A stretch of 64,000 bases of DNA from Kiritimatiellia bacterium (GTDB taxonomy: Bacteria > Verrucomicrobiota > Kiritimatiellia > JAFGHX01): positions 1 to 64,000 of the forward strand of contig JAFGHX010000137.1 of assembly GCA_016929905.1 (NCBI GenBank), in the 5' to 3' direction. How positions within the stretch are numbered: position 1 is the first letter of the stretch; each line of letters begins with the position of its first letter. The notes under the pieces are model-generated. The model worked only from the letters and a program-made list of their open reading frames with translations. It was not told the origin of the DNA and searched no databases. This document shows positions 31,929 through 40,390 of the stretch, one piece after another. A program made the position numbers and the translations under genes.

Positions 31929-32426
31929 ATGGCCGTGCTGATCGGGATGTCTGGTAAGGTCCAAGGGCAGTCCTTCGAGATTGACAAGGATGTCGTGACT
32001 GTTGGACGCAACAAGGACAACGATATCATGCTCGATATCCCGTCCGTGTCGGGACGGCACTGCAGTATTGCCACGGAAAACAACAAGTACACGCTGCGCG
32101 ACCTGGACTCCACCAACGGCACCCTGCTCAATGCGGTCAAGATCAAGATCGCCCAGCTCAAGCCCAAAGACATTGTTTTGATCGGATCGGTGGAATTCAT
32201 GTTCGACGGCGAGAATGTCGCTGTCGACGAGGACAACGTGATGGCCGCCACGCAGGTGATTGTGGGGCAGGGCGCGCCCTCCGCGCCGAAATCGTTCACC
32301 AGTATCTCGCCGTTCGGGACGCGCGAGAAGAGTTCGCGTGGAATATGGGCCCGTGTCATTGTCGGCGTGCTGATCCTCGCGCTGCTCGCGACCTTGGTTC
32401 TTATCATCCGCCTGTTGTTTTCCTGA
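31929..32426 (+). CDS. FHA-domain protein with C-terminal membrane anchor
   Basis: 165 residues. Residues 1-95 are a forkhead-associated phosphopeptide-binding domain: VTVGRNKDNDIMLD, SVSGRHCSI and DLDSTNGTLLN are the conserved Gly-Arg, Ser-x-x-His and Asn-Gly motifs. A linker leads to a C-terminal helix (IWARVIVGVLILALLATLVL), so the domain faces the cytoplasm as a tail-anchored protein. FHA proteins read phosphothreonine from Ser/Thr kinases. No kinase gene is in the window. A prepilin-type gene follows after 11 bases. Confidence 0.85.
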   Translation: MAVLIGMSGKVQGQSFEIDKDVVTVGRNKDNDIMLDIPSVSGRHCSIATENNKYTLRDLDSTNGTLLNAVKIKIAQLKPKDIVLIGSVEFMFDGENVAVDEDNVMAATQVIVGQGAPSAPKSFTSISPFGTREKSSRGIWARVIVGVLILALLATLVLIIRLLFS

Positions 32427-32437
32427 AGTAGAGGCCC

Positions 32438-33100
32438 GTGCTCGCACCCCGTCCTTCCGTCTGTCTGCGCTCGTCCCGGAGAGCGGCCGCCACGCTGGTC
32501 GAACTCCTCGTCGCGATCGCCATTGCGGTGCTCGTGCTTGCGCTTGTCTTCTCCGCCTACCACACGGTTACATCCCTTGCAGGGCGCCAGAGGCGAGCGC
32601 GGCGGCTCACCCCGGCGCAGGCGGCGCTGGAGACGCTCTGCCGCGAGCTGGCATGCGCACTGCCGCCGGCCGGGCCGGGCAGGCCCGGCCTCCGGGCGAC
32701 AATTTCCGAGGGCCTGGACCGCCGGACGGAATCCCTGGAATTCCTCACGCAGGTCGTACCGCCCGAAGAACGGGACCTGCGGTGGGCCGAGGTCCAGCAG
32801 GTGCGCTACACGCTGCGTCCGGCTGTCGCCCCGCAAACCGGCTTCACCGTCTGCCGGGCGGCAGAGAGCCTGCAGGGAACGAACAGCGTGGCTCAGCTTC
32901 CCGAGCAGGTGCTCCTGCCCGGTGTGGGCGGGTTCTGGGTCGAACTGTTCGACGGTGAGGGGTGGACCAATGCATGGCCGGGCGCCGCCCGGCCTCTGCC
33001 GCAAGCCGCGCGAATCAGCTGCATCGTGCCAGGGCGCGGCGGCGCCGTGACACTCGCCACCGAGGTCGTCATCGCGGCCGGCCGCAGCCTGGAGCGGTAG
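32438..33100 (+). CDS. Prepilin-type N-terminal methylation protein (GspJ-like pseudopilin)
   Basis: 220 residues with a GTG start. A basic leader (CLRSSRRAAA) is followed by TLVELLVAIAIAVLVLALVF, the class III signal of pilins and pseudopilins, including the Glu-5 that organises pilus assembly. The usual Gly before the cleavage site is replaced by Ala in RRAAATLVE. The soluble domain (ETLCRELACALP, FGEGWTNAWPG-like region) fits a minor pseudopilin such as GspJ. No other type II secretion gene is nearby. Confidence 0.72.
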   Translation: MLAPRPSVCLRSSRRAAATLVELLVAIAIAVLVLALVFSAYHTVTSLAGRQRRARRLTPAQAALETLCRELACALPPAGPGRPGLRATISEGLDRRTESLEFLTQVVPPEERDLRWAEVQQVRYTLRPAVAPQTGFTVCRAAESLQGTNSVAQLPEQVLLPGVGGFWVELFDGEGWTNAWPGAARPLPQAARISCIVPGRGGAVTLATEVVIAAGRSLER

Positions 33101-33115
33101 CGCGGCACATTCCGC

Positions 33116-34327
33116 TCAGCGCGCGTGTACGACCTTGTGCAGGACCTCCTCGAGCAGATCCACGGAATGCGACCAGGTGAAGCGCGGGCAGACCAGTTCG
33201 CGCGCTTTCTCCGAGACGAGCCGGCGCAGTTCCGGGTCGCCGAGCAGCACGTCGACGCTTTCGGCCAACCCGTGCGGCGTGTCCGCCAATAGAATGTTCT
33301 GGCCGTTGTGCGCCGGAATGCCTTCGGCACCCAGCGTCGTGGAGACGACAGGAACGCCGGACGCCATCGCCTCCAGGATCTTGCCGCGCAGGCCCGACCC
33401 CATGCGCACCGGGCAGACGAAAACGCGCGCCTTCTGGAAGTAGGGCCGCACGTCGTCCACCTTCCCCGTGACAATGACGCCCGGGTCCTTCCGGGCCAAC
33501 TCGCGTATCGCCGCCGTGGGCTTGGGCCCGACGACGTAGAACTTGAGGTTCGGATACTTCCGCCGCAACATCGGCCAAGCCGTCTGGGCAAACCACAACA
33601 CCGCATCGTGGTTCGCTTCGTGCAGATAGAAGCCTGTATACAGGATGCTCTCTTCGGTGGCGTCGTCGGCGCGAAGCGCGAAGTGGTCAACATCCACACC
33701 GTACGGAATAACCGAGATCCTGAGATCCGGCTCGTACTTCAGCAGCCCGTACCGCTCCTGAGGCGTGAGCACCAGGACATGATCGGCATTGCGGTACATG
33801 TCGAACTCGTACTTGCGCAGCCCCTTGACCATGATGAGCCGCTTGATGGCGCGCAGCGATCGGTGCTGCAGCCGCAGCGCCGTCAGATACGCGACCGTGC
33901 AACACTCGTGGCAGGAGACGATCCGACGGACCGCCGGGAGGTACGGGTTGCGGTACACGTACTGGCCCATGGCGGAAAACTCCGCCACGACCACGTCGTA
34001 ATGCGAGGCGTCCACCATCTGGCCGACCAACTTCCGCATCTCCGCCGAGTACCACTCCCAGAAATAGGGTGGCACCGCAGAAAACAGATAGTCCAGCGGC
34101 CGCCGATACATCGGTTTGGGCGCGGGAACAGGCAGCAGCCGCATTTCGAACAGCATGGGCTGCACTTCAATGCTGTGCGGCTCGTTCTCCTCGCTGACAA
34201 AGGCGGCCAGCCCCACTTCGTGCCCGCGCTCGACCAGGAGGCGAATTCGGTTGTAGATGATGATCGGGCCGCTGATCACCTTCGCATGCGGCAGAACATT
34301 GGAGAGAAACAAGATTCTCATACCCAC
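33116..34327 (-). CDS. Glycosyltransferase family 4-type (GT-B)
   Basis: 403 residues. The N-terminal domain starts ILFLSNVLPHAKVISGPI. The C-terminal domain carries VIPYGVDVDHF, the nucleotide-sugar motif RMGSGLRGKILEAMASG and VPVVSTTLGAEGI. These fit retaining GT4 enzymes that build exopolysaccharide or lipid-linked glycans. Acceptor and donor cannot be told from sequence. It is the second gene of a minus-strand pair, 16 bases after the thiouridylase-like gene, and converges on the pseudopilin gene. Confidence 0.85.
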   Translation of the reverse strand: MGMRILFLSNVLPHAKVISGPIIIYNRIRLLVERGHEVGLAAFVSEENEPHSIEVQPMLFEMRLLPVPAPKPMYRRPLDYLFSAVPPYFWEWYSAEMRKLVGQMVDASHYDVVVAEFSAMGQYVYRNPYLPAVRRIVSCHECCTVAYLTALRLQHRSLRAIKRLIMVKGLRKYEFDMYRNADHVLVLTPQERYGLLKYEPDLRISVIPYGVDVDHFALRADDATEESILYTGFYLHEANHDAVLWFAQTAWPMLRRKYPNLKFYVVGPKPTAAIRELARKDPGVIVTGKVDDVRPYFQKARVFVCPVRMGSGLRGKILEAMASGVPVVSTTLGAEGIPAHNGQNILLADTPHGLAESVDVLLGDPELRRLVSEKARELVCPRFTWSHSVDLLEEVLHKVVHAR

Positions 34328-34343
34328 TCTCAGGGCCCGCGCC

Positions 34344-35336
34344 TCAGATCCTGTAGCTGTCCGCCTGCTCGGCCTGGCAAGGCCTCACCTCCAGGCGCTT
34401 CGTCCCGCGCGTCGAACGCACCCGCACGGTGACCGCCTTCTCCGGCGACGAGTCACTGTAGCGGGCGCAGATGGCGGCGGCCAACTCGATCTCCGCTTCG
34501 CACGCCGTGAGGGGAAGCAGCCCCGTGGGGCCCGGTACGCCCTCCGTCTTGAGCAGTAGATCGTAGAGTTCGGCCGCCCCCTCCAGCGCGGCATTGTCCC
34601 GTTCGTTGCGGCCCACAATCAGCTTGATCGTCGGCGAAAGCCGAAGATGGCGGCCGATACGCAGCAATTCGATGTTCCGAGTGCCGTTCAGCCCTTCGTG
34701 CGTCATCAGGTCCTTGAGCCGTATGCAGAAGTTCGGTTCCGTTAGAAGACAGCCTCCGGCCGGGGAGGGGAAGTCTTTCAGCCTGTACTTCTCCGCCAGT
34801 TCCAGCTGCGGCTTGCGCATACGCCCCTCCAGCCCGAGAAGCTTGCCGCGGTCCACCCAACCGCGCCGTTCAGGCTCCGTCTCCGGCAGCCGTGTCGCGC
34901 TCAGGGGCCGAACGAGCACCTCCTCGCAGCCGGACTCCCGGGCAACCAGCGCAAGAGCCTGCGGGTTTTGCGACATCGGGCGCTGGTTCAACACCTCGCC
35001 CGTCGCCAGAAAGTGGAAACCCAGCTCCGTCATCAGCGCCCCGGCCCGCCGAAGCATCTGAATGTGGCAGTCGATGCACGGGTTCAAGTTCGCGCCGAAC
35101 CCGTGCTTGGGCCCCTTGAGAATCTGAACGATGTCACCCGTGAAGCCGATGAGGTGGTGGGTCACGCCGAGTTGATCCGCCGCCGCCTTGGCCTTGGCCC
35201 CGCTGAAAAACGGGCTCTCAAACGTGACGGCCTGCACCTCGATGCCCTGTTCCTTCAGCACGCAGATCGCCAGTTGACCGTCCAGTCCTCCCGACAGGAG
35301 GCACAGAGCCCGAATCCTCTCGTTTCCCGTCTCCAT
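34344..35336 (-). CDS. MnmA/ThiI-like tRNA thiolation-type PP-loop protein with NFACT-R-like domain
   Basis: 330 residues from the ATG at 35336. The N-terminal ALCLLSGGLDGQLAICVL is a PP-loop ATP-pyrophosphatase motif, but the usual SGGxDS reads SGGLDG here. Cysteines follow in LNPCIDCHIQM and AGGCLLTEPNFCIR, plausible for sulfur relay. The C-terminal region (LRIGRHLRLSPTIKLIVGRNERDN) resembles the NFACT-R (DUF814) domain. The family is annotated as tRNA 2-thiouridylase-like without firm biochemistry. Longer upstream in-frame starts are rejected because they lack conserved sequence. Confidence 0.75.
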   Translation of the reverse strand: METGNERIRALCLLSGGLDGQLAICVLKEQGIEVQAVTFESPFFSGAKAKAAADQLGVTHHLIGFTGDIVQILKGPKHGFGANLNPCIDCHIQMLRRAGALMTELGFHFLATGEVLNQRPMSQNPQALALVARESGCEEVLVRPLSATRLPETEPERRGWVDRGKLLGLEGRMRKPQLELAEKYRLKDFPSPAGGCLLTEPNFCIRLKDLMTHEGLNGTRNIELLRIGRHLRLSPTIKLIVGRNERDNAALEGAAELYDLLLKTEGVPGPTGLLPLTACEAEIELAAAICARYSDSSPEKAVTVRVRSTRGTKRLEVRPCQAEQADSYRI

Positions 35337-35536
35337 GTTGGCACACAAAAGAAAATGCTGCGGCGCCGCCCCGCAAAACCACGTCTGCGGCAAACCGTAA
35401 ATTATACCCTGCACCCCGGCAACGCAAGCGCGTAAATCGGGCAGCGACGCCGCCCGCCCCCGCATCCCGACACGCCGCACCGCGCTTCCCCCCGGCGCGC
35501 CGCCTGCGCCTGCCGCCTTTTCCCCTCCCTCCAGAC

Positions 35537-35565
35537 TTGACAAGAGCGAGTAGATTTGATAACTC
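35537..35565 (+). promoter_or_regulatory. Promoter and possible operator of the GntR-SBP operon
   Basis: A perfect TTGACA (35537-35542) is 17 bases before TAACTC (35560-35565) in a locally AT-rich patch. Overlapping and following it, AACTCT (35561-35566) and AGAGTA form an imperfect inverted repeat. The downstream half lies just before the ribosome site, a likely autoregulatory operator. Confidence 0.5.
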
Positions 35566-35602
35566 TAGTATACAGTTGTAAAGAGTAACTCGGGAGAGGG
35601 AT

Positions 35603-36964
35603 ATGGGGAGACGGTCTTTCAAGCGGCACCGGACGGCCGACACGTTCGAACGCGACCTCCGCGCGGAAATCGGGCAGGGACGGCTGCGGGCCGGCGACCT
35701 CATTCTGTCCATTTCGGAGATCTGCGCCCGATACGGGCTGAAACCGGGTGCGGTACAGAAGGCGCTCCGCCGCCTGGAGCAGGAGGGCTATGTGGAGGCC
35801 CGCCACGGGAGCGGGACCTTTGTCTCCGATGCATTTCGAAAGCCCGCCGTTCGGGTGTACGTCTCGGCCGGATCGCCCATGTTCGATTTCTTGCGGGGGC
35901 AGGTCGCGCTCAGCCGTGTACGCGCGGTTGTGACGGAAAAGAGGCAGGAGGCCGACGTGATTTGCGGTGCCGGGATAGGCGTACACACGCATGCCGGGCG
36001 AGGCGAACTGGTGGCGGTCGACCGGCGCATGCGGGCCGACCCACCCTTGGCGCAGCCGGACTGGATTCCGGGGGTTCTTGAGCGGTATCGCAGCGGCGAT
36101 CGGATCCTGGCGGTGCCGATCTACGCCTCGCCGGTGGTGCTGCTCTACAACCAGGACCTGTTCGCCGAAGCCGGCGTGCGGCCGCCGAGCGCGCGGTGGC
36201 AATGGAAGGACCTGTACAGGGCCGCGGAAGGGCTGCGCCGCGTCTGCGACGTCGAGGAAGCGGGCGTACTGCCGTTCACGAACCAGTTCACCTTCTACGT
36301 GCCGTTCCTGGTTCAGAACGGCACGAGCGTCTTCTCGGTCGCCGGCCAGTGCCGCCTCGCGGGGAAGCCGGCACTGGAAGCCATCGATTTCCTGCGCCGC
36401 CTGCGCAAGGCATGCGGCGGAACGATATGCACGAAACGCATGGAGTTCACGGACCGCTTCCTGGCCGGGCGTTCGGCCATGACCCTGTGGAGCGGGCACA
36501 CGGTGAAACTCCTGGCCGAACAGCAACCGTTCCGTTGGGGCTGGGCGCCTCTGCCGGGAGAGCGAAAACGGGCGACCCTATTCCTCTCGGAGGGGCTTTC
36601 CGTCTCCTCGCTTTGCGCGGATCAGGACGCGGCATGGACGTTCATCAAGCAATGCGTCGCCGATCCGGCCCAGCGCTATTTCGAAGAGAATACGTTTCCG
36701 TTCGGCGCGCGCGCCTCGGCTGCGACGGAATTCATACGCAAGCATGGCGCTTCGTACCGGACGTTTCTGAAGGAGATCGGCAACGCGACGACGGAGCACT
36801 ATCGCTTCCCGCAGGTGTTCGAGGTGCTGAACCGGGAAATGGACGGTTTTCTGGAGGAGAGCAGGACCAAGAGCGAAATACGGGCACAGTGTGAACTGGC
36901 GTCGCGCGTCGTCAGCAGTCTGGTCGGCGCACAGGGCGCACAGACCGAACAACTGATCGCGTGA
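35603..36964 (+). CDS. GntR-type regulator fused to a solute-binding-protein (family 1) sensor
   Basis: 453 residues. Residues 1-75 are a GntR winged helix: ICARYGLKPGAVQKALRRLEQEGYVEARHGSGTFVS. From ~82 onward the protein looks like an ABC sugar-binding protein without a signal peptide or lipobox: ILAVPIYASPVVLLYNQDLFAEAGV, WQWKDLYRAAEGL, FLAGRSAMTLWSG and FIKQCVADPAQRYF. The binding protein thus serves as a cytoplasmic sensor for a sugar, replacing the usual FCD/UTRA or LacI-type domain. It is first in a run that continues with beta-helix exoproteins 10 bases downstream, so it probably controls them. The ligand is unknown. Confidence 0.85.
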   Translation: MGRRSFKRHRTADTFERDLRAEIGQGRLRAGDLILSISEICARYGLKPGAVQKALRRLEQEGYVEARHGSGTFVSDAFRKPAVRVYVSAGSPMFDFLRGQVALSRVRAVVTEKRQEADVICGAGIGVHTHAGRGELVAVDRRMRADPPLAQPDWIPGVLERYRSGDRILAVPIYASPVVLLYNQDLFAEAGVRPPSARWQWKDLYRAAEGLRRVCDVEEAGVLPFTNQFTFYVPFLVQNGTSVFSVAGQCRLAGKPALEAIDFLRRLRKACGGTICTKRMEFTDRFLAGRSAMTLWSGHTVKLLAEQQPFRWGWAPLPGERKRATLFLSEGLSVSSLCADQDAAWTFIKQCVADPAQRYFEENTFPFGARASAATEFIRKHGASYRTFLKEIGNATTEHYRFPQVFEVLNREMDGFLEESRTKSEIRAQCELASRVVSSLVGAQGAQTEQLIA

Positions 36965-36974
36965 GGAGTCCGTT

Positions 36975-39900
36975 ATGAACAGGCAATCGCCGTGTGCAGT
37001 CACAAGCAAAATCCTGGTGGCCGCTCTTGTCGTGTGCTTGGCGCCGACAGCTGCGAGCCCGGCCGCCCCCCCCGAACCGCTCCGCCGGTTGTACGTCGCG
37101 CCGGGCGGCGCAGACACGAACGACGGGCTGTCGCGCGAAGCGGCGCTGGCGACCCTCTCGGCGGCGGCCAAACGCGTGAAGCCGGGCGATCTCGTCCTGG
37201 TCGGCGGCGGCACATACCGCGAACGGGTGAAGTTGGAGCGGCCCGGCACGGCGGAGCACCCAATTGTCTTCCGCGCCATGCCGGGCGAAACCGCGCTGCT
37301 GACCTTCGGCGAGAAGCCGGCCGGCTGGCGGCGCGTGAACGGCACGCGCTTCTGCTACGCCGTTGCCTGGCCGCGGCTGCCAAACGACGTCTGGGACGAA
37401 CGTGACGGATGCCGTTACGTCGGCGTCGGCGATCCGCTCACGCTCGAACGCATGCCGGGCTCCTATCGCTACGAGGGCGACCGCGCCGGACTGGTGGTGC
37501 ACCCGCTCGGAAGCCGCACGCCCGAAGCGGCGGGGATCGTCGTGGCCGCGCACAGCGACTATTCTCTGGGCCGGACGACGGGTAAGATTCGACCCGGTCT
37601 GGAGTCCTGGTTTGGGCGTGCAACGGTCCTCTGGGACAAGGGCATCGAATTTGCCGCACCGCACAACGTGGTGGAGGGGTTCGTGGTCGCCTACTACCCG
37701 ATCGGCATTCATATTGGAGCCGATTTCTGCGTGGCGCGCCGCAACACCGTCTACGGGTGCCGGGAGGGAATCTACGCCTGTTCGGGCGACAAGGGGCTCG
37801 TTGAAGGAAACCGATGTATTCGGAACTACTCGCACGGGATCGTCGTGCAAACGACGAACGACGTGGTCGTGCGCGGCAACGTCTGCCTGCACAACGAGCC
37901 GACGGGCGCGGCGTTTCAGGGCCACACAACCGGCAAGACGGGCAACCCCCACAACCTGGCCTTGTACGGGGGCTGGCTGCCGGGCGACGTCTCTTTCATC
38001 GGCAACACCGTCATTGCCGCCAGTGGCGAGCATGTCTTCCGGATCAAGAACACCGCCGGCCGCATCAACATGACGCAGAACGTGCTGGTGGGCGGCCATG
38101 CCGGCGCCCATTTTCCCAGCCGTGCCCGGGGCGGGCGCGGGGCCGACTTCTCGTTCAATACGATTGTGGGCGGGTCCCTGTTTGACCGGCACGCGCATGG
38201 GAGCGCCGTCATCGGGCCGGACCACTGTGAGGGCGGGAAATCCAAAGCGGATGCCCCGCTCTATCTGCCGGCGAGCGCCGCACCCGAGGACGCTTTTGCC
38301 GATCCGGTGCGTCACGATTACCGGCTTCGCGCGGATAGCCCGCATCTCGGCAAAGGCGCGCATCCGAAACCGGCGCCGTTGCGCTACGTGTCGGTAAAGG
38401 GTGATGATTCCGCCGACGGGCGTACGCCGCGGACGGCCTGGAGAACAATCGGCAAGGCCGCCGGGGCCGCTCTGCCGGGTGAGACGGTCTGCATCCTGCC
38501 CGGCACCTATTGCGAAACCGTTCGAATGCCGCCCCGCGCGGAGCAGACCGCGTCAATCGCATTCCGGAGTCACGGGCGCGGCTCGGTCGTCCTGGACGGG
38601 GAGGGAAAGCGCGAGTACGGCCTGGTCCTGGACTCCGTCCGCGGCATCGTTGTTGACGGACTGACCTTCAGAGGGTTCACCCGTGCCGCGGTGTTGATCG
38701 AGAACGGAACAGAGATCGAACTGGCGGAAAACGTGCTGGAGGGACCATCCGTCGGCGTAGCCGTCGCCGGCGGAAGCGGGCTTGCGTTGCTGAACAACAC
38801 CTTCCATCGCTGCCATAGCGGGCTCGATGCGAGGGGGACAGGGGGGGGCCTCACGCTGCGTAACAATCTGTTTGTGAGCGCAGGTGGGGCCCCGGTCGCC
38901 CTGGACGCGTCGGCCAAGTCGCGCCTGATCAGCGAACGCAACGCGTTCGCCGGCGCCGGAGCCGATGCCTGGCTGGGGCCGTGGCAGGCCGCGGTGCGCG
39001 AGACGCATCCGAGCCTCGCCGTTGACGTCGCCCTCGTCCCGCCGCATTTCCGGCTGCCCAAGGACTCCCCGCTGGCTTTCGCCGGGCTCACCGGCAAGCC
39101 GTTTGGGGCCAGGGGTGCCGAGCCGGATGCGGGCCCGGTGCGCATCGAAGACTTCCGGGTCGCTTCCGTTTCCCCGCACCAGGCGATTGTCGCCTGGCGT
39201 ACCCCGTTCGACTTCCCGGACGCCACGCTCAGATGGAACACGGGGGACGGGACCGCGAAATCGCAGCATGTCCCGCAAGACCGCGTTCTGAAGGAGACGG
39301 AATGCGCGGCGCGCATCGAAGGACTGGCCGCCGGCACAACCTGCAACGTGACGTTGGACGTGCGAACGCGCGACGGGCGAAAAGGACAGGCCGAACTGGC
39401 CGTGCACGTTCCGCAGACCGCGCGGACTCCCGCGATCCTGTATGTCGCGCCGACCGGCCGCGACGATGCAGCCGGCCGTTCGCGAGCACAGCCGCTGCGC
39501 AGTCTGTCGGCGGCCGCGCTCCTCGCCGTGCCGGGCGACACGGTCCTCGTCGCGCCCGGCACTTATCCCGAAACCCTGACGATGTGGACGGGCGGCATTT
39601 CGCCCGCCCAACGGGTCACCTTTCGCAGCGAGACACCCGGCGAAGCCGTCATTGACTGCGGCCTGCTGCGTTCGCTTGCCATCCGCGCGCAGGGCGTCAA
39701 ACACGTGACCATCGACGGGTTCCGAATCGTCGGCGACATGAAAGAGGCGGTCCGGATTCAGAACGCAAAGGATGTCGTTTTCGTCAACAACGTCCTGCCG
39801 TTTTCCGACCGTACCCACGAGAAACTCTATGCCGACAACTGCCGAGGCCTGCTCATCAGCAACAACGTCTTCGCCACGGGCTGGACGTCGATCCTGGCGC

Positions 39901-40376
39901 GGAACTGCGATGACGTGCGCATCGAGCACAACACCGTCTCGCACGGCGGCATCAACTCCGTCTGGCTCGACGGTCGGCCGGGGGCCCGCTATCGGATCGC
40001 GAACAACATTCTCTACGGCCGCATGAGCGACGCCAAGGACAACCCGGCGTTCACCGTGAAGCCGACCGACAATCTGCTCTGCGACTATAACCTGTACTGG
40101 CAGAACCCCAAACCGCGTGGCGGTGTGGCGCTGTTCAACGATGCCGGTACCCGCGGCAACCTCGGCAGGAAGAACGCACGGACGATTGAGGAGGCCGTCG
40201 AGCGGTACGGCGTCGAACGGAACGGCAGACTGGCCGACCCCCGATTCATAAACCTGCGCGAGAACGACTTCCGGCTCAAACCCGATTCTCCCGCGGTCGG
40301 CATGGGGGAGGGCGGCGTCACCGTCGGGTGGCGCGCACCCAACGGTCACGCGTCGTCAGGGTGCAGTCATGAGTGA
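36975..40376 (+). CDS. Secreted DUF1565/right-handed beta-helix protein, copy 1
   Basis: 1133 residues with a signal peptide (SKILVAALVVCLAPTAASPAA). Three DUF1565-plus-beta-helix modules are visible, each opening with a YV-P-G-D-DG block: RLYVAPGG near 36, RYVSVKGDDSADG near 470 and LYVAPTGRDDAAG near 822. Helical rungs contain repeated N-N-V/T motifs (GNVCLHN, LLNNTF, FVNNVL). A fibronectin-like segment (residues ~722-810) separates modules 2 and 3. Such folds are common in polysaccharide lyases and glycan-binding exoproteins. No PL family motif was recognised, so activity is unknown. Paralogous along its length to the protein at 42698. Confidence 0.8.
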   Translation: MNRQSPCAVTSKILVAALVVCLAPTAASPAAPPEPLRRLYVAPGGADTNDGLSREAALATLSAAAKRVKPGDLVLVGGGTYRERVKLERPGTAEHPIVFRAMPGETALLTFGEKPAGWRRVNGTRFCYAVAWPRLPNDVWDERDGCRYVGVGDPLTLERMPGSYRYEGDRAGLVVHPLGSRTPEAAGIVVAAHSDYSLGRTTGKIRPGLESWFGRATVLWDKGIEFAAPHNVVEGFVVAYYPIGIHIGADFCVARRNTVYGCREGIYACSGDKGLVEGNRCIRNYSHGIVVQTTNDVVVRGNVCLHNEPTGAAFQGHTTGKTGNPHNLALYGGWLPGDVSFIGNTVIAASGEHVFRIKNTAGRINMTQNVLVGGHAGAHFPSRARGGRGADFSFNTIVGGSLFDRHAHGSAVIGPDHCEGGKSKADAPLYLPASAAPEDAFADPVRHDYRLRADSPHLGKGAHPKPAPLRYVSVKGDDSADGRTPRTAWRTIGKAAGAALPGETVCILPGTYCETVRMPPRAEQTASIAFRSHGRGSVVLDGEGKREYGLVLDSVRGIVVDGLTFRGFTRAAVLIENGTEIELAENVLEGPSVGVAVAGGSGLALLNNTFHRCHSGLDARGTGGGLTLRNNLFVSAGGAPVALDASAKSRLISERNAFAGAGADAWLGPWQAAVRETHPSLAVDVALVPPHFRLPKDSPLAFAGLTGKPFGARGAEPDAGPVRIEDFRVASVSPHQAIVAWRTPFDFPDATLRWNTGDGTAKSQHVPQDRVLKETECAARIEGLAAGTTCNVTLDVRTRDGRKGQAELAVHVPQTARTPAILYVAPTGRDDAAGRSRAQPLRSLSAAALLAVPGDTVLVAPGTYPETLTMWTGGISPAQRVTFRSETPGEAVIDCGLLRSLAIRAQGVKHVTIDGFRIVGDMKEAVRIQNAKDVVFVNNVLPFSDRTHEKLYADNCRGLLISNNVFATGWTSILARNCDDVRIEHNTVSHGGINSVWLDGRPGARYRIANNILYGRMSDAKDNPAFTVKPTDNLLCDYNLYWQNPKPRGGVALFNDAGTRGNLGRKNARTIEEAVERYGVERNGRLADPRFINLRENDFRLKPDSPAVGMGEGGVTVGWRAPNGHASSGCSHE

Positions 40377-40390
40377 TGGGAGGCGGTGCG

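Noticed and set aside
38553..40349. Minus-strand open frame across the first beta-helix gene
   Set aside because: Antisense shadow of a gene with clear repeats and signal peptide; no ribosome site or domain.
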